Of a stretch of 64,000 nt of DNA, positions 33,452-43,258 are shown piece by piece. The notes beneath the pieces are model-generated. The model did no database searches. It was given only the letters and a program-made list of their open reading frames with translations, and was not told the origin of the DNA. The stretch is from Faecalicatena contorta (GTDB lineage: Bacteria > Bacillota > Clostridia > Lachnospirales > Lachnospiraceae). The stretch lies in NCBI RefSeq assembly GCF_039521745.1, contig NZ_BAAACT010000168.1. One strand, written 5' to 3'. The translations under genes were made by a program, and so were the position numbers. Position 1 is the first letter of the stretch. Each line of letters starts with the position of its first letter.

Positions 33452-34324
33452 ATGCGCTGGTTAAGTAAAAGAAGATATAAAATAGGCCTTCTGATCCCGA
33501 CACTGCTTGTCTATAGTGTGTTCATTGTCCTGCCGATTGTGATTGCGGTTGGATACAGCTTTACAAAGTATTCCGGCATTGGTAAGGCAAGGTTCCAGGG
33601 ATTTCAGAATTATATCAGGCTGTTTCAGGATAATGTGTTTTGGATTTCACTGAAGAATACGATGATTATTTTCATACTGGCATTTATCCTGCTGCTGACA
33701 TTATCATTTTTCATAGCACTGCTTTTAAACAACCGGTTGAAAGGAACCGATTTTTCGAAAGCGCTCATATTTTCCCCGGCAATTATTGCGCCCATTATTG
33801 TTGGTATTATATGGGTATATATTCTGGACCCGAATATTGGGGTCATTAACAATATTCTGGACGCGGTGGGGGCATCGGCGCTGAAGCACAAATGGATCGG
33901 CGGGGAGACATTTTCGCCATACAGCATCGCAATCATTTATTTCTGGCAGCAGCTCGGATATCTGGTGACCATTTTTATTGCCGGTCTGAAAATGATTCCG
34001 GAAGACGTGCTTGAGGCAGTGAAGATTGACGGTGCAAGCGGTGTGCAGAAGGTCCGCTATGTTATCATTCCCATGATGCGCACAACGATCTCGACGGTAT
34101 CAGTCCTGATTATAACCGGCGTATTCAAAATCTTTGAAATCGTTCAGCAGACAACAGGCGGAGGCCCGAACCACCTGTCGGAGACACTGGTAACCTACAG
34201 TTACTCTATGACATTCTCCAGCAGTGATTACGGCTATGGGATGTCTCTGGCTACGATAACCTTTTTGCTGTCACTTTTGATTACGGGGATTTACTCATTC
34301 CTGACCAGAGAGAAAGAGAGGTAG
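33452..34324 (+). CDS. Carbohydrate ABC transporter permease (MalF/UgpA type)
   Basis: A 290-residue inner-membrane permease with about six transmembrane helices, starting IGLLIPTLLVYSVFIVLPIV. The cytoplasmic EAA loop is seen in EDVLEAVKIDGASGVQKVRYVIIPMM, which contacts the ATPase. The ATG at 33452 is chosen behind GAGAAGGA; a TTG 4 codons earlier is in frame. It pairs with the permease at 34332. No ATPase gene lies in this operon, so a shared MsmK/MsmX-type ATPase encoded elsewhere probably drives it. Confidence 0.9.
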   Translation: MRWLSKRRYKIGLLIPTLLVYSVFIVLPIVIAVGYSFTKYSGIGKARFQGFQNYIRLFQDNVFWISLKNTMIIFILAFILLLTLSFFIALLLNNRLKGTDFSKALIFSPAIIAPIIVGIIWVYILDPNIGVINNILDAVGASALKHKWIGGETFSPYSIAIIYFWQQLGYLVTIFIAGLKMIPEDVLEAVKIDGASGVQKVRYVIIPMMRTTISTVSVLIITGVFKIFEIVQQTTGGGPNHLSETLVTYSYSMTFSSSDYGYGMSLATITFLLSLLITGIYSFLTREKER

Positions 34325-34331
34325 CAGGATT

Positions 34332-35162
34332 ATGATCAATAAAAAGAAGAAGACAGCCATGTATATCCTGATGGTTTTGATTACGCTGATGGTTGTATTT
34401 CCGTTTATCTGGATGCTGGTGCTTTCCTTTAAAACAAATTCTGAAATATTGTCCGCACCGCTTTCTCTGCCGAAAAGCCTGAACCTGGAAAACTACAGCA
34501 ATGCGTTTAAAACTTTGGATTTTCTGCAGCTTTATGGGAATACATTATTTGTATGTGTGATATCATTGGTTATCGAATTGATTATTACCTTTTTCAGTTC
34601 CTTTGTGATCTCCAGAATGGAATTTAAGAATAAAAAGATTGTTTCCTTAATATATGGGTTTCTGATCATGGGACTTTCGATCTCACCCTTTATTCTGCTC
34701 TTTCCGGTATACAAAATCAATGTATTCTTCGGATTAAGGGGAAAGCTGGCGCTGATATTCCCATATGTGGCAACGTCCATATCCTTCAACACGCTGCTGC
34801 TGGTGGGATACCTGAAGTCGCTTCCGACGGAGATTGATGAGGCCGCCGTGATTGACGGATGCAGCATCTGGGATCTGATGCTGAAGGTGATTCTTCCCAT
34901 GGCAAAACCGGTCATTGCAACGATTGTAATCTTTAACGTGCTGTATATCTGGAATGAGTTTCCATTTGCATCTGTTATGTTAAGAGACATTTCAGATTAT
35001 ACGCTTTCCATGGGGGCTTCCTTCTTTAAGGGAACCTATACGGTGGATTATGGCGGGATTGTAGCGTCCAGTGTGCTGATTATTATACCGGAGCTGATCT
35101 TCTATGGCATCTTCCAGAAGAATATTGTAGAGGGTATGACGGCCGGGGCCGTAAAAGGTTAA
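34332..35162 (+). CDS. Carbohydrate ABC transporter permease (MalG/UgpE type)
   Basis: A 276-residue permease with about six helices. The opening VFPFIWMLVLSFKTNSEILS is typical of MalG-type proteins, and the EAA loop is PTEIDEAAVIDGCSIWDLMLKVILPM. It starts 7 nt after the first permease. A 120-nt gap separates it from the GH172 gene, which has its own AGGAGGAGA ribosome site. Confidence 0.9.
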   Translation: MINKKKKTAMYILMVLITLMVVFPFIWMLVLSFKTNSEILSAPLSLPKSLNLENYSNAFKTLDFLQLYGNTLFVCVISLVIELIITFFSSFVISRMEFKNKKIVSLIYGFLIMGLSISPFILLFPVYKINVFFGLRGKLALIFPYVATSISFNTLLLVGYLKSLPTEIDEAAVIDGCSIWDLMLKVILPMAKPVIATIVIFNVLYIWNEFPFASVMLRDISDYTLSMGASFFKGTYTVDYGGIVASSVLIIIPELIFYGIFQKNIVEGMTAGAVKG

Positions 35163-35282
35163 GCCGGGAGAGTTAAATTGCAGGCTTCTGACACATATAC
35201 ACACGGTTTGTGCAGTAAACGGGCAGATCTGTGCGGGCTGTTGTGAATCAATATAATATGAAAAAAATTAGGAGGAGATATC

Positions 35283-36626
35283 ATGAGTAAAGTATCAGGA
35301 TTATTTCAGGATCTGACAACTATAAAAGAGGCCAGGAACGGAAGGCTGGCAAGCTGGGACCAGAGAGGCAAGAACCAGGACTACTGGGAAATTCCTGCAA
35401 AGGAGAGCATTACCCTGGGAGAGATTGAAGGCCCCGGCTGTATCACACATATCTGGATGACCTCATCCTGCCGCAGGGTAAAGGCACCCAGCATCCTGGA
35501 TCCGGTGCAGAATGCATCCGCAGCACCGGTGATGGAAATCCATCCGGCGCTGGGCGTCATCTGGGACGATTATGACCCGTTTTACTATAGGAAGGCATTG
35601 ATCAAAATTACTTGGGATGACCAGGATACGCCGAGCGTTCTGGCGCCTTTGGGAGACTTCTTCTGTATCGGGAACTGCTATCCGGGGAATTTCTCTTCCC
35701 TTCCATTCAATGTATCGCTGAAACCGGAGGAGGCAGGACGATACGGCGCGCCGTGTTCCGTATCCTGTTATTTTCCGATGCCGTTTAATAAGAAGGCAAA
35801 GATTGAGATTATCAATGAAAATGAACTGCCGTTTATTTTGTATTTCAATATCGACTATGAGATGTATAAGAAACCGCTGGACGAAAATACCGCATATTTC
35901 CATTCCAGCTGGCACAGAGAGAATCCGTGTGACGGATGGGGACCTGATATCCAGGTGAATTCACCGGAGGTAAATAATGTCACTAATCTGAAGGGGGAAG
36001 GCAATTACACCGTCCTGGATGTGGAAGGAACCGGCCATTACGTGGGATGCAACCTGACCGTGAAGCATTATCAGGGCAGCTGGTGGGGCGAAGGAAACGA
36101 CATGTTCTTTATTGACGGGGAAGAGTATCCAAGCCTTAACGGCACAGGAACGGAGGATTACTTTAACCATGCATGGGGTATGCAGCGCAATGCATTCCCA
36201 TTCTTTGGAACCATCGTGCACGAAGGAGATACGGACGGATTCCATGTATCCTACCGGTTCCATATCACGGATCCGGTCAGGTTTGAAAAGCGCCTTCGAG
36301 TAACGATTGAGCATGGCCATGCAAACCATTTATCGGACGACTGGAGTTCCACGGCGTACTGGTATCAGACCCTTCCGACCGCAAAGCCGCTTACGATCCT
36401 TCCGTTGGAGGAGCGTCTGCCTAATGTGCCTGTGCTTCCCGAAAGGGACCTGAAGATGCCACAGTTAACAGAAGAAATGCAGGCAGCCAGGGATTCTTAC
36501 GAGAAACGCTGGGAAGAGTACTCTCCGGCACGGCAGGAGCAATTTAGAATCAAGGAGAACAAAGCGCGCCGCGAGTCGGCGCTCAATACGGAGTTCGCAA
36601 AAAAACTGCGTGAAGAATACAAGTAA
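35283..36626 (+). CDS. Glycoside hydrolase family 172 protein (DUF2961)
   Basis: A 447-residue protein of the DUF2961 family, now GH172. Conserved blocks are GPGCITHIWMT, DGEEYPSLNGTGTEDYFNHAWG and the late VTIEHGHANHLSDDWSSTAYWY. Characterised members include an alpha-D-fructofuranosidase/difructose dianhydride I hydrolase and arabinan-active enzymes. No signal peptide is present, so it works on an imported oligosaccharide. Linkage to a GH32 enzyme and a dedicated ABC importer favours a fructose substrate over an arabinan here. A C-terminal tail of about 45 charged residues looks helical. Exact substrate is not established. Confidence 0.85.
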   Translation: MSKVSGLFQDLTTIKEARNGRLASWDQRGKNQDYWEIPAKESITLGEIEGPGCITHIWMTSSCRRVKAPSILDPVQNASAAPVMEIHPALGVIWDDYDPFYYRKALIKITWDDQDTPSVLAPLGDFFCIGNCYPGNFSSLPFNVSLKPEEAGRYGAPCSVSCYFPMPFNKKAKIEIINENELPFILYFNIDYEMYKKPLDENTAYFHSSWHRENPCDGWGPDIQVNSPEVNNVTNLKGEGNYTVLDVEGTGHYVGCNLTVKHYQGSWWGEGNDMFFIDGEEYPSLNGTGTEDYFNHAWGMQRNAFPFFGTIVHEGDTDGFHVSYRFHITDPVRFEKRLRVTIEHGHANHLSDDWSSTAYWYQTLPTAKPLTILPLEERLPNVPVLPERDLKMPQLTEEMQAARDSYEKRWEEYSPARQEQFRIKENKARRESALNTEFAKKLREEYK

Positions 36627-36647
36627 TGGGAGAACTGGAGGCGTTTT

Positions 36648-38126
36648 ATGTCTAAGGAATTAATGCAGCAAAATATCGAGAAGGCCCAGAGGGAGATTGA
36701 CGCGAAAAAGGAATACGTAAGAAAGGGCAAAATGCGCCAGCACTACCACTTTATGCCGCAGACCGGCTGGCTCAATGATCCGAACGGGCTGATCTTCTAC
36801 AAGGGAAAATATCATTTTTTCTACCAGTACAACCCATATGAAGGATTCTGGTCCTGTATGCACTGGGGGCACGCGGTAAGCGGGGATCTGGTACATTGGG
36901 AATACCTGCCTCTTGCGCTGGCTCCAAGTGAAAGCTATGACAATCATCACCAGGGGGGCTGTTTCTCGGGAAGCGCGATCGAGCATGACGGGAAATTATT
37001 CCTGATGTACACAGGGACAACGAATAACGGGAAGGGCTTTGAGCAGTCCCAGTGTATTGCATACAGCGAGGATGGGATTCATTTTGAAAAGTATAAAGGC
37101 AATCCGGTGCTGACCGCACCCGAGGGGATTCCGGGAGACTTCTTCCGTGACCCCAAGCTCTGGAAGCACGAGGACACGTATTATGTGGTCTGTGGGGCGA
37201 ACAAAGACGGCATGGCCCAGGCGCTTTTATACAAGTCACAAGATATGTTCCACTGGGAATTTGTGAATATCCTGGCAGAAAGCCGGGGCGAGTGGGGATA
37301 TATGTGGGAGTGCCCGGATTTTTACCCCATCGGTGACAAATACGTCCTGATGTTCTCCCCTATGGGGGCAAAAGAAAGGACCAGTGTATATCTGGTAGGT
37401 GATTTTGACTATCAGACCGGAAAATTTTACTATACCGTATCCGGGGAAATCGACTGGGGATTCGACTACTATGCCCCGCAGTCCTTCCTGTCCCCGGACG
37501 GCAGGCGGATCATCGTCGGATGGGCTAATGCCTGGGACTGGATGCCGTTCTGGAAGGACTGGGGCCCCACCTACAAGGAAGGGTGGTGCGGCTTCTTCAA
37601 TCTTCCGAGGGAGGTCGTGCTCTGCGGGGACAATACCCTGCAGTTTCTGCCGGTCAGTGAATTGGAACAGCTCAGAAAGGATGAGCAGGTACAGCGAAAT
37701 GTGACATTAGAGGCGGAAAACCCCCTCCTGTTCCGGGAAGGCAGCGTATACGAGGCAAAGCTCAAAATTAACCTAAAAGAATCGACCGCAAAGAAGATCT
37801 GTATGGAACTGCGCTCCTCAGACGAAAAGAAAACGCTGGTAGTCTTCGATTTTGAAAAAGCAGAGATCAGCTTTGACAGAAGCCGGGCTGATGGCTGGAG
37901 CAAGGGCACCGCCAAGAGTCCATTGAACCTGCTGGGAAAGGACTACTTGGATATCCATATATTCTCAGATCAGAGTTCGGTAGAAATGTTCAGCAATCAT
38001 TACCAGAATAACATATCATGCAATATATTCGCCCCGGAAACAGAGTGTGGGAATTACATAACGGCACAGGGGGGAAAGCTAAGTATTGAGCTTATGGAAA
38101 CTTGGGATTTGGAGGGCGTGATGTAG
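36648..38126 (+). CDS. Glycoside hydrolase family 32 (intracellular beta-fructofuranosidase)
   Basis: A 492-residue GH32 enzyme. The catalytic triad is visible: nucleophile Asp44 (WLNDPNG), Asp168 (FRDPK) and acid/base Glu221 (WECPDF). A five-bladed propeller is followed by a beta-sandwich from about residue 345. No signal peptide is present, so it hydrolyses sucrose, fructo-oligosaccharide or a GH172 product inside the cell, releasing fructose. It starts 21 nt after the GH172 gene. The stop codon is the first base of a long hairpin. The nearby PPi-phosphofructokinase would process the fructose phosphate. Confidence 0.92.
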   Translation: MSKELMQQNIEKAQREIDAKKEYVRKGKMRQHYHFMPQTGWLNDPNGLIFYKGKYHFFYQYNPYEGFWSCMHWGHAVSGDLVHWEYLPLALAPSESYDNHHQGGCFSGSAIEHDGKLFLMYTGTTNNGKGFEQSQCIAYSEDGIHFEKYKGNPVLTAPEGIPGDFFRDPKLWKHEDTYYVVCGANKDGMAQALLYKSQDMFHWEFVNILAESRGEWGYMWECPDFYPIGDKYVLMFSPMGAKERTSVYLVGDFDYQTGKFYYTVSGEIDWGFDYYAPQSFLSPDGRRIIVGWANAWDWMPFWKDWGPTYKEGWCGFFNLPREVVLCGDNTLQFLPVSELEQLRKDEQVQRNVTLEAENPLLFREGSVYEAKLKINLKESTAKKICMELRSSDEKKTLVVFDFEKAEISFDRSRADGWSKGTAKSPLNLLGKDYLDIHIFSDQSSVEMFSNHYQNNISCNIFAPETECGNYITAQGGKLSIELMETWDLEGVM

Positions 38127-38197
38127 GGGACGCTTGACGAGAACCGGGACGGGATGCATACGTCTGCATCCCGTCCCGTTCTCCGTCAGGCGTCCCC
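38126..38197. repeat. Long hairpin between convergent genes (fourth member of the giant-hairpin group)
   Basis: The left arm from 38126 and the right arm ending at 38197 pair over about 32-33 nt with two single-base bulges and one G.T pair (ggggacgc... with ...gcgtcccc). It begins in the stop codon of the GH32 gene and has no clear T-tract. It probably stops or protects transcripts from both sides. Confidence 0.7.
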
Positions 38198-38230
38198 TCA
38201 TCCGTTCCCGCGGCTAAAGCCCGTGAATTA

Positions 38231-39460
38231 TTAAACAGTTCTTCTGTAAGCGAACATGGGGACTCCCTCCTCCATTGGAACATGGACTTCCCCCTGGATC
38301 AGAGGCTTTGCATAGTCGATAAATGCATCACCCACATCCGTGCCTTCCCTTGTAATCCATTCTGCCGGAACCGTTTTTTCCCTGTTGCAGACATGGTTGA
38401 CATCGGTTGTCACGTAATCAATTGTATAGGGCTTGTCCTGGATTCTTTTGAAAGCAATCATCTTTCCGGTCTCGCCCTCCAGTGCACATTTTACGCCGAA
38501 TGCACCGGAGGCTATAGCTTCTTTTTGATCTGTCCCGGAGAGCATGGTGCTGGAGCAGCGCTGAGATACGTTTAGTTCCACGGAACGGACTTTTATGCCA
38601 AGCCGTTCCTTGATCAGATTCTCCAGATATTTTCCGGAGCCGGCCAGCATCTTGTGGCCAAAGGCGTCTACGCCTACGTCGCTGGCAAACTCGCAGATGA
38701 AGGTACCGTCTTTGTCATGAATACCTTCGGATATACATACAACCAGGTTGGGAGTTTGTTCCAGGGCCTCCTCCACTTTTTGAAGGAATGCTTCCTGGTC
38801 AAATGCTGCCTCAGGAAGATAGATCAGTACCGGGTTGTCCCCCTCGAACTTCCGGGCCAGAGCGCTGGCGGCGGTCAGCCAGCCGGCATGGCGTCCCATA
38901 ATCTCTACGATGGTAACGGATTTTTTATTGTCATATACGGAGGCGTCCAGGGTGATTTCTCTGACCGTAGATGCAATGAATTTGGCGGCGCTGCCGAAGC
39001 CCGGGGTGTGGTCTGTCTCCACAAGATCGTTGTCGATTGTCTTGGGAATCCCGATGAACTTGATGTCGCTGCCGGTTTTAGCGGCATAGCGGGAAAGTTT
39101 GCTTACGGTATCCATGGAGTCGTTTCCTCCGATATAGAAAAAATATCCGATATTTAATGCATTAAGCTTTTCCATTAGCTCTGGATATACCGGATCGTCC
39201 AGATCCTCGGGAAGTTTATAGCGGCAGGATCCCAGATAGGATCCGGGAGTCGTCTTGATCAATTCCAGTTCGCCGGAGCGCTCCAGAGGCTCCATATCCA
39301 TGTAATGCCCGGCGAGGAAGCCCTCGATTCCGTTGATCATTCCATATACAGCGCCAAAAGAATCTTCCCGGTTCAATGCCTCATATACAACGCCGTAAAG
39401 GCTGGCATTGATGACTGCGGTTGGTCCGCCTGACTGGCCCACGATAACATTTTTCTTCAT
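38231..39460 (-). CDS. pfp: Diphosphate--fructose-6-phosphate 1-phosphotransferase
   Basis: A 409-residue phosphofructokinase that uses pyrophosphate instead of ATP. The nucleotide/PPi loop is GQSGGPTAVINAS, followed by YIGGNDSMDT, where the Asp after GGN marks PPi use. GIPKTIDNDL carries the Lys and catalytic Asp typical of PPi-PFKs, and MGRHAGWL is the fructose-6-phosphate site. The start at 39460 follows GGAGGGAT. It runs convergently to the fructan operon. It supports glycolysis in a way that saves ATP, common in anaerobic Clostridia. Confidence 0.9.
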   Translation of the reverse strand: MKKNVIVGQSGGPTAVINASLYGVVYEALNREDSFGAVYGMINGIEGFLAGHYMDMEPLERSGELELIKTTPGSYLGSCRYKLPEDLDDPVYPELMEKLNALNIGYFFYIGGNDSMDTVSKLSRYAAKTGSDIKFIGIPKTIDNDLVETDHTPGFGSAAKFIASTVREITLDASVYDNKKSVTIVEIMGRHAGWLTAASALARKFEGDNPVLIYLPEAAFDQEAFLQKVEEALEQTPNLVVCISEGIHDKDGTFICEFASDVGVDAFGHKMLAGSGKYLENLIKERLGIKVRSVELNVSQRCSSTMLSGTDQKEAIASGAFGVKCALEGETGKMIAFKRIQDKPYTIDYVTTDVNHVCNREKTVPAEWITREGTDVGDAFIDYAKPLIQGEVHVPMEEGVPMFAYRRTV

Positions 39461-39533
39461 AAATAATCCCTCCAAAGCTATTTTCATTTTTGTCATACCT
39501 ATAACTATAATGGATAAAGACATTTTTTACAAT

Positions 39534-39572
39534 AGGTTACTATGCGCGGCCCCGTGGATAGCAGCTGTAACA
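39534..39572. repeat. Palindromic dispersed repeat, family 2, degenerate copy
   Basis: gttactatgcgcggccccgt and gatagcagctgtaac resemble the better preserved palindrome at 48188-48223. A further relative is at 54890-54915. Confidence 0.45.
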
Positions 39573-39601
39573 GGTATAAAACGGATTTTATGATAAAACA
39601 G

Positions 39602-39630
39602 TTGGAAATTTGGTCAATGTGCAGTATAAT
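39602..39630 (+). promoter_or_regulatory. Promoter of the glycosyltransferase gene
   Basis: TTGGAA (39602-39607), 17 nt, TATAAT (39625-39630), about 29 nt before the start codon. Confidence 0.6.
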
Positions 39631-39658
39631 TGCTGTATCTGAGTAAAGAGGTGTTCTT

Positions 39659-40675
39659 ATGAAATATATATCATTTGCAATTCCATGCTACAATTCTGAA
39701 GCGTATATGGAAAAGGCGATACAATCAATATTAAAGGGCGGGGAAGATGTGGAGATCATCATTGTGAATGATGGCTCCGAGGACGGTACAGAAGAGATTG
39801 CCCGGCATTATGCAGATTTGTATCCAACGATTATTAAGGCGGTAAATAAGGAGAACGGGGGACACGGCGATGCTGTCAATGCGGGACTGGCCCATGCAAC
39901 TGGACGATACTTTAAGGTGGTGGACAGCGATGACTGGGTAGATGAGGAGGCCCTCATGCAGATCCTGGAAGCGGTCAGGGGCTTTGTGCAGACGGAGACG
40001 GAAGTGGACATGATTGTTTCAAATTATGTGTATGAAAAGGTTGGGGTTGAGCATAAGAAGGTCATCCATTACCGCAATGTGCTGCCGCAGAACCAGATAT
40101 TCCATTGGGACGATATCGGGCATTTCCGGCTGGACCAGTATATTCTGATGCATTCCGTCCTCTACCGGACCGAGATGTTAAAGTTATGCCAGCTCAGGCT
40201 GCCGAAGCATACATTTTATGTGGATAACATTTATGTATATTATCCACTGCCGCACGTGCGCACGATCTACTATATGGATGTTGACTTCTACAGGTATTTT
40301 ATCGGGCGTGAGGATCAATCCGTTAACGAAAAGGTGATGATCAGCAGGATAGACCAGCAGATATTCGTAAACAAGTGCATGATAAATATGTATGAACTGC
40401 GGATGATTTCCAGTAAAAAGCTGCGTAAATACATGATTAATTACCTTGCAATTATGATGACTGTATCCTCGATTTTGTGTATCCGTTCCAAGAAAAAGGC
40501 GAATCTGGAAAAGAAGGCGGAACTGTGGCAGTATCTGAAGAAAAAGGATTATGGCACTTACTTTAAGATTCGTTACGGAATCCTGGGCCAGACGATCAAT
40601 CTTCCCGGCAAGTCCGGACGAAAGGTATCCTCCATGGCTTACAGCGTGGCAAGAAGGCTTATCGGATTTAATTAG
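39659..40675 (+). CDS. Glycosyltransferase family 2
   Basis: A 338-residue GT-A-fold glycosyltransferase. ISFAIPCYNSEAYMEKAIQSIL opens the fold, IIIVNDGSEDGT binds the nucleotide sugar, and VVDSDDWVD is the metal-binding DxD motif. The C-terminal 100 residues are basic and may sit at the membrane; no clear transmembrane segment is seen. It is monocistronic with its own promoter. Likely roles are cell-envelope or capsule polysaccharide, but no partner gene is nearby and the acceptor is unknown. Confidence 0.85.
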   Translation: MKYISFAIPCYNSEAYMEKAIQSILKGGEDVEIIIVNDGSEDGTEEIARHYADLYPTIIKAVNKENGGHGDAVNAGLAHATGRYFKVVDSDDWVDEEALMQILEAVRGFVQTETEVDMIVSNYVYEKVGVEHKKVIHYRNVLPQNQIFHWDDIGHFRLDQYILMHSVLYRTEMLKLCQLRLPKHTFYVDNIYVYYPLPHVRTIYYMDVDFYRYFIGREDQSVNEKVMISRIDQQIFVNKCMINMYELRMISSKKLRKYMINYLAIMMTVSSILCIRSKKKANLEKKAELWQYLKKKDYGTYFKIRYGILGQTINLPGKSGRKVSSMAYSVARRLIGFN

Positions 40676-40844
40676 CCGATACGGTACGATCTCGGATATT
40701 ACGAAAAGTTTTTTGCTTTACGGTCCGGCGAAAGCTATGGAACAAAATTCGCACGGCTGCATGTGCATATAGAAAATATTTAACTGAAAAGAGCATAATT
40801 TACCAGCCATGGTACATACTAGTAATAAAAAAGGAGTGTGTATT

Positions 40845-41450
40845 ATGGCTGTTAATTTTTCAGAAAGTAAAACAAAAGAAAACCTGATGAGAGCATTTGC
40901 CGGGGAGAGCCAGGCGAGAAACAGATATACGATCGCTGCAGATAAGGCCAGAGAGATGAAAATGTATACGATTGCCGACATCTTTTTGTATACGGCTGAT
41001 CAGGAGCGCGCCCATGCGGAGAGGTATTACGAACTGCTGAAAGATCTGTCCGGTGAGACAATCTTTATTGACGGAGGTTATCCGGTAGATCAGCAGACGA
41101 CTCTGGCCGAGCTTTTGAGAGCTGCGGAGCACAATGAAAAAGAGGAATATGAGGATGTTTACCAGGCATTTGGCGATGTGGCTAAGGAAGAGGGATTTTT
41201 AGAGGCGGCCTCTGCATTCTATCAGATCGCAGAGATTGAACACACCCATCAGGTTCGTTTTGGTGAAATCGCCGGCATGCTGGAGACCAACCAATACTTT
41301 GCGTGCGAGAATGAAAGCAAATGGATCTGTACGAACTGCGGATATATCCACGAGGGAAAACAGGCTCCGGCTGTGTGCCCTGTCTGCCGCCATGCGCAGG
41401 GGTATTTTCTGCCATATGCATATGCTGCATATAAGGGAGAAGGAAGATAA
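40845..41450 (+). CDS. Rubrerythrin
   Basis: A 201-residue non-heme iron peroxidase protecting anaerobes from peroxide. The ferritin-like diiron domain (about 1-145) has glutamates in AFAGESQARNRY, ADQERAHAERYYE, AAEHNEKEEYEDVY and IAEIEHTHQVRF. The C-terminal rubredoxin-like iron site is CTNCGY...CPVC. The ATG at 40845 follows AAGGAG; an earlier in-frame ATG lacks a site. It stands alone between the glycosyltransferase and a subtilisin. Confidence 0.92.
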   Translation: MAVNFSESKTKENLMRAFAGESQARNRYTIAADKAREMKMYTIADIFLYTADQERAHAERYYELLKDLSGETIFIDGGYPVDQQTTLAELLRAAEHNEKEEYEDVYQAFGDVAKEEGFLEAASAFYQIAEIEHTHQVRFGEIAGMLETNQYFACENESKWICTNCGYIHEGKQAPAVCPVCRHAQGYFLPYAYAAYKGEGR

Positions 41451-41515
41451 CCAGAAAAGATATACCCAAACGGGTAAGAACCATCTGTTAACTGAATAGT
41501 CAAAAGGAGCGGGAT

Positions 41516-43258
41516 ATGAGCCAGAAAGTAGAGAATCTGCTGAACCTTGCATTAGATGCTACGGAAGAAGAACGCGTCAGGTCACTGGAACTGGAGGTGG
41601 GATATAACCCGATTGAAAGAGAATGGGATCTGGTGATTAAGTATTCGGGTTCCCTTGATCCGGTGAGAGCGCTGGCAACGTCTGTGACGGAACTTGCAAA
41701 TGAGTATGCGATTATCACAGTACGGGAATCTGTGATTGACAGGCTAGCATCTATTCCCCAGATAGAGTATATTGAAAAACCAAAGAGGCTGTTTTTTCAG
41801 GTGGCGAACGGAAAGAGAGTTTCCTGCATCAATCCGGTGCAGCGAACTCCTTTTTCTTTGCTCGGAAGCGGCGTGCTGACCGCCGTAATAGATAGTGGAA
41901 TTGATTATGCCAACGAGGACTTCAGAAATCCGGATGGAACGACGAGAATACGGGCGTTGTGGGATCAGACGATTCCAGGAAGTCCGCCGCAAGGCTATGC
42001 CATCGGTACGGAATATACACAGGAGCAGATTAACGAGGCGCTTGCACAGGACTCCAGAGCGGCGCAGGAGCGGATTGTGCCAAGCAGAGATACTTCCGGT
42101 CATGGAACCGCGGTAGCAGGCATTGCAGCGGGCAACGGCGCCGGCAGTCCCGGACGGCAGTATGCGGGGGTGGCGTCTGCCAGTGATCTGCTGGTTGTCA
42201 AGCTGGGAATTCCCCGGGATGAAGGCTTTCCCAGAACAACGGAACTAATGCTGGGGGTAGATTACGCGGTTCGCAAAGCCCTGGAATACCAGATGCCTGT
42301 AGCCGTGAATATCAGTTTCGGAAATACATATGGTTCCCACGACGGAACCTCCCTGCTGGAGCGCTTTCTGGATGATATATCTAATTACTGGAAGTGTGCA
42401 ATCTGCGTGGGCAGCGGGAATGAAGGAACCAGCGCCGGCCACACCTCCGGAAGGCTGACCGAGAATGTGGAAGAAAGTGTGCAGCTGGGAGTACAGGCTA
42501 ACGAGCCCACGGTCAATGTGCAGCTCTGGAAATCCTATGTGGATACAGTGGATATCTCCCTGGTCAGCCCGTCGGGGGTGCGGGTGGGGCCGATTCAGGA
42601 TATCCTTGGCTCTCAGCGCTTTATCCTGGGAAATACGGAGATACTTCTATATTATGGGGAACCGAAACCGTACAGCGTCAAGCAGGAAATATTTATTGAC
42701 TTCCTGCCCAGGCAGACCTATATAGACAGCGGCGTATGGCAGATCATCTTATATCCGCGCAGGGTGGTTACGGGAGAATATGAGATGTGGCTGCCCAGTC
42801 AGAGCGCATTGAATATAGGCACCGGGTTTTTATTTCCAAAGATTGATACGACGCTCACTATACCCTCCACGGCACTCCGGGTGATAACTGTGGGGGCATA
42901 TAATGGTCTGACTTTCAGCTATGCAGACTTTTCGGGCCGGGGGCCGGCGGCGCTCTATGAGTATGCCACGGTGCCAAAGCCGGATCTCGTGGCTCCGGGA
43001 GTCAATGTGACATCTGTGGTGCCCGGCGGAGGTTATGCGCAGTTTACTGGAACTTCATTTGCTGCGCCCTTTGTAACCGGCAGCGCGGCACTTCTGATGG
43101 AGTGGGGGATTGTGAAAGGGAATGACTCCTATTTGTATGGGGAGAAGGTGAAGGCTTATCTGCGGAGAGGGGCGAGAAAACTTCCGGGATTTGATCAGTG
43201 GCCGAATAACCAGATGGGGTATGGGGCGCTTTGTGTGCGGGATAGTATACCGCTATAA
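41516..43258 (+). CDS. Subtilisin-like serine protease (S8, Csp-like)
   Basis: A 580-residue S8 peptidase without signal peptide. The catalytic triad is Asp126 (AVIDSGID), His196 (SGHGTAVAG) and Ser514 (GTSFAAP), with the oxyanion Asn in VGSGNEGT. Residues 1-95 look like an inhibitor-type prodomain. Between His and Ser lies an extra beta-rich segment (about 325-440), as in the jelly-roll insert of Clostridial CspA/B/C germination proteases. Many Lachnospiraceae have several such proteins, so a germination role is possible but unproven. AAAGGAGCGGG precedes the ATG. It is monocistronic. Confidence 0.87.
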   Translation: MSQKVENLLNLALDATEEERVRSLELEVGYNPIEREWDLVIKYSGSLDPVRALATSVTELANEYAIITVRESVIDRLASIPQIEYIEKPKRLFFQVANGKRVSCINPVQRTPFSLLGSGVLTAVIDSGIDYANEDFRNPDGTTRIRALWDQTIPGSPPQGYAIGTEYTQEQINEALAQDSRAAQERIVPSRDTSGHGTAVAGIAAGNGAGSPGRQYAGVASASDLLVVKLGIPRDEGFPRTTELMLGVDYAVRKALEYQMPVAVNISFGNTYGSHDGTSLLERFLDDISNYWKCAICVGSGNEGTSAGHTSGRLTENVEESVQLGVQANEPTVNVQLWKSYVDTVDISLVSPSGVRVGPIQDILGSQRFILGNTEILLYYGEPKPYSVKQEIFIDFLPRQTYIDSGVWQIILYPRRVVTGEYEMWLPSQSALNIGTGFLFPKIDTTLTIPSTALRVITVGAYNGLTFSYADFSGRGPAALYEYATVPKPDLVAPGVNVTSVVPGGGYAQFTGTSFAAPFVTGSAALLMEWGIVKGNDSYLYGEKVKAYLRRGARKLPGFDQWPNNQMGYGALCVRDSIPL

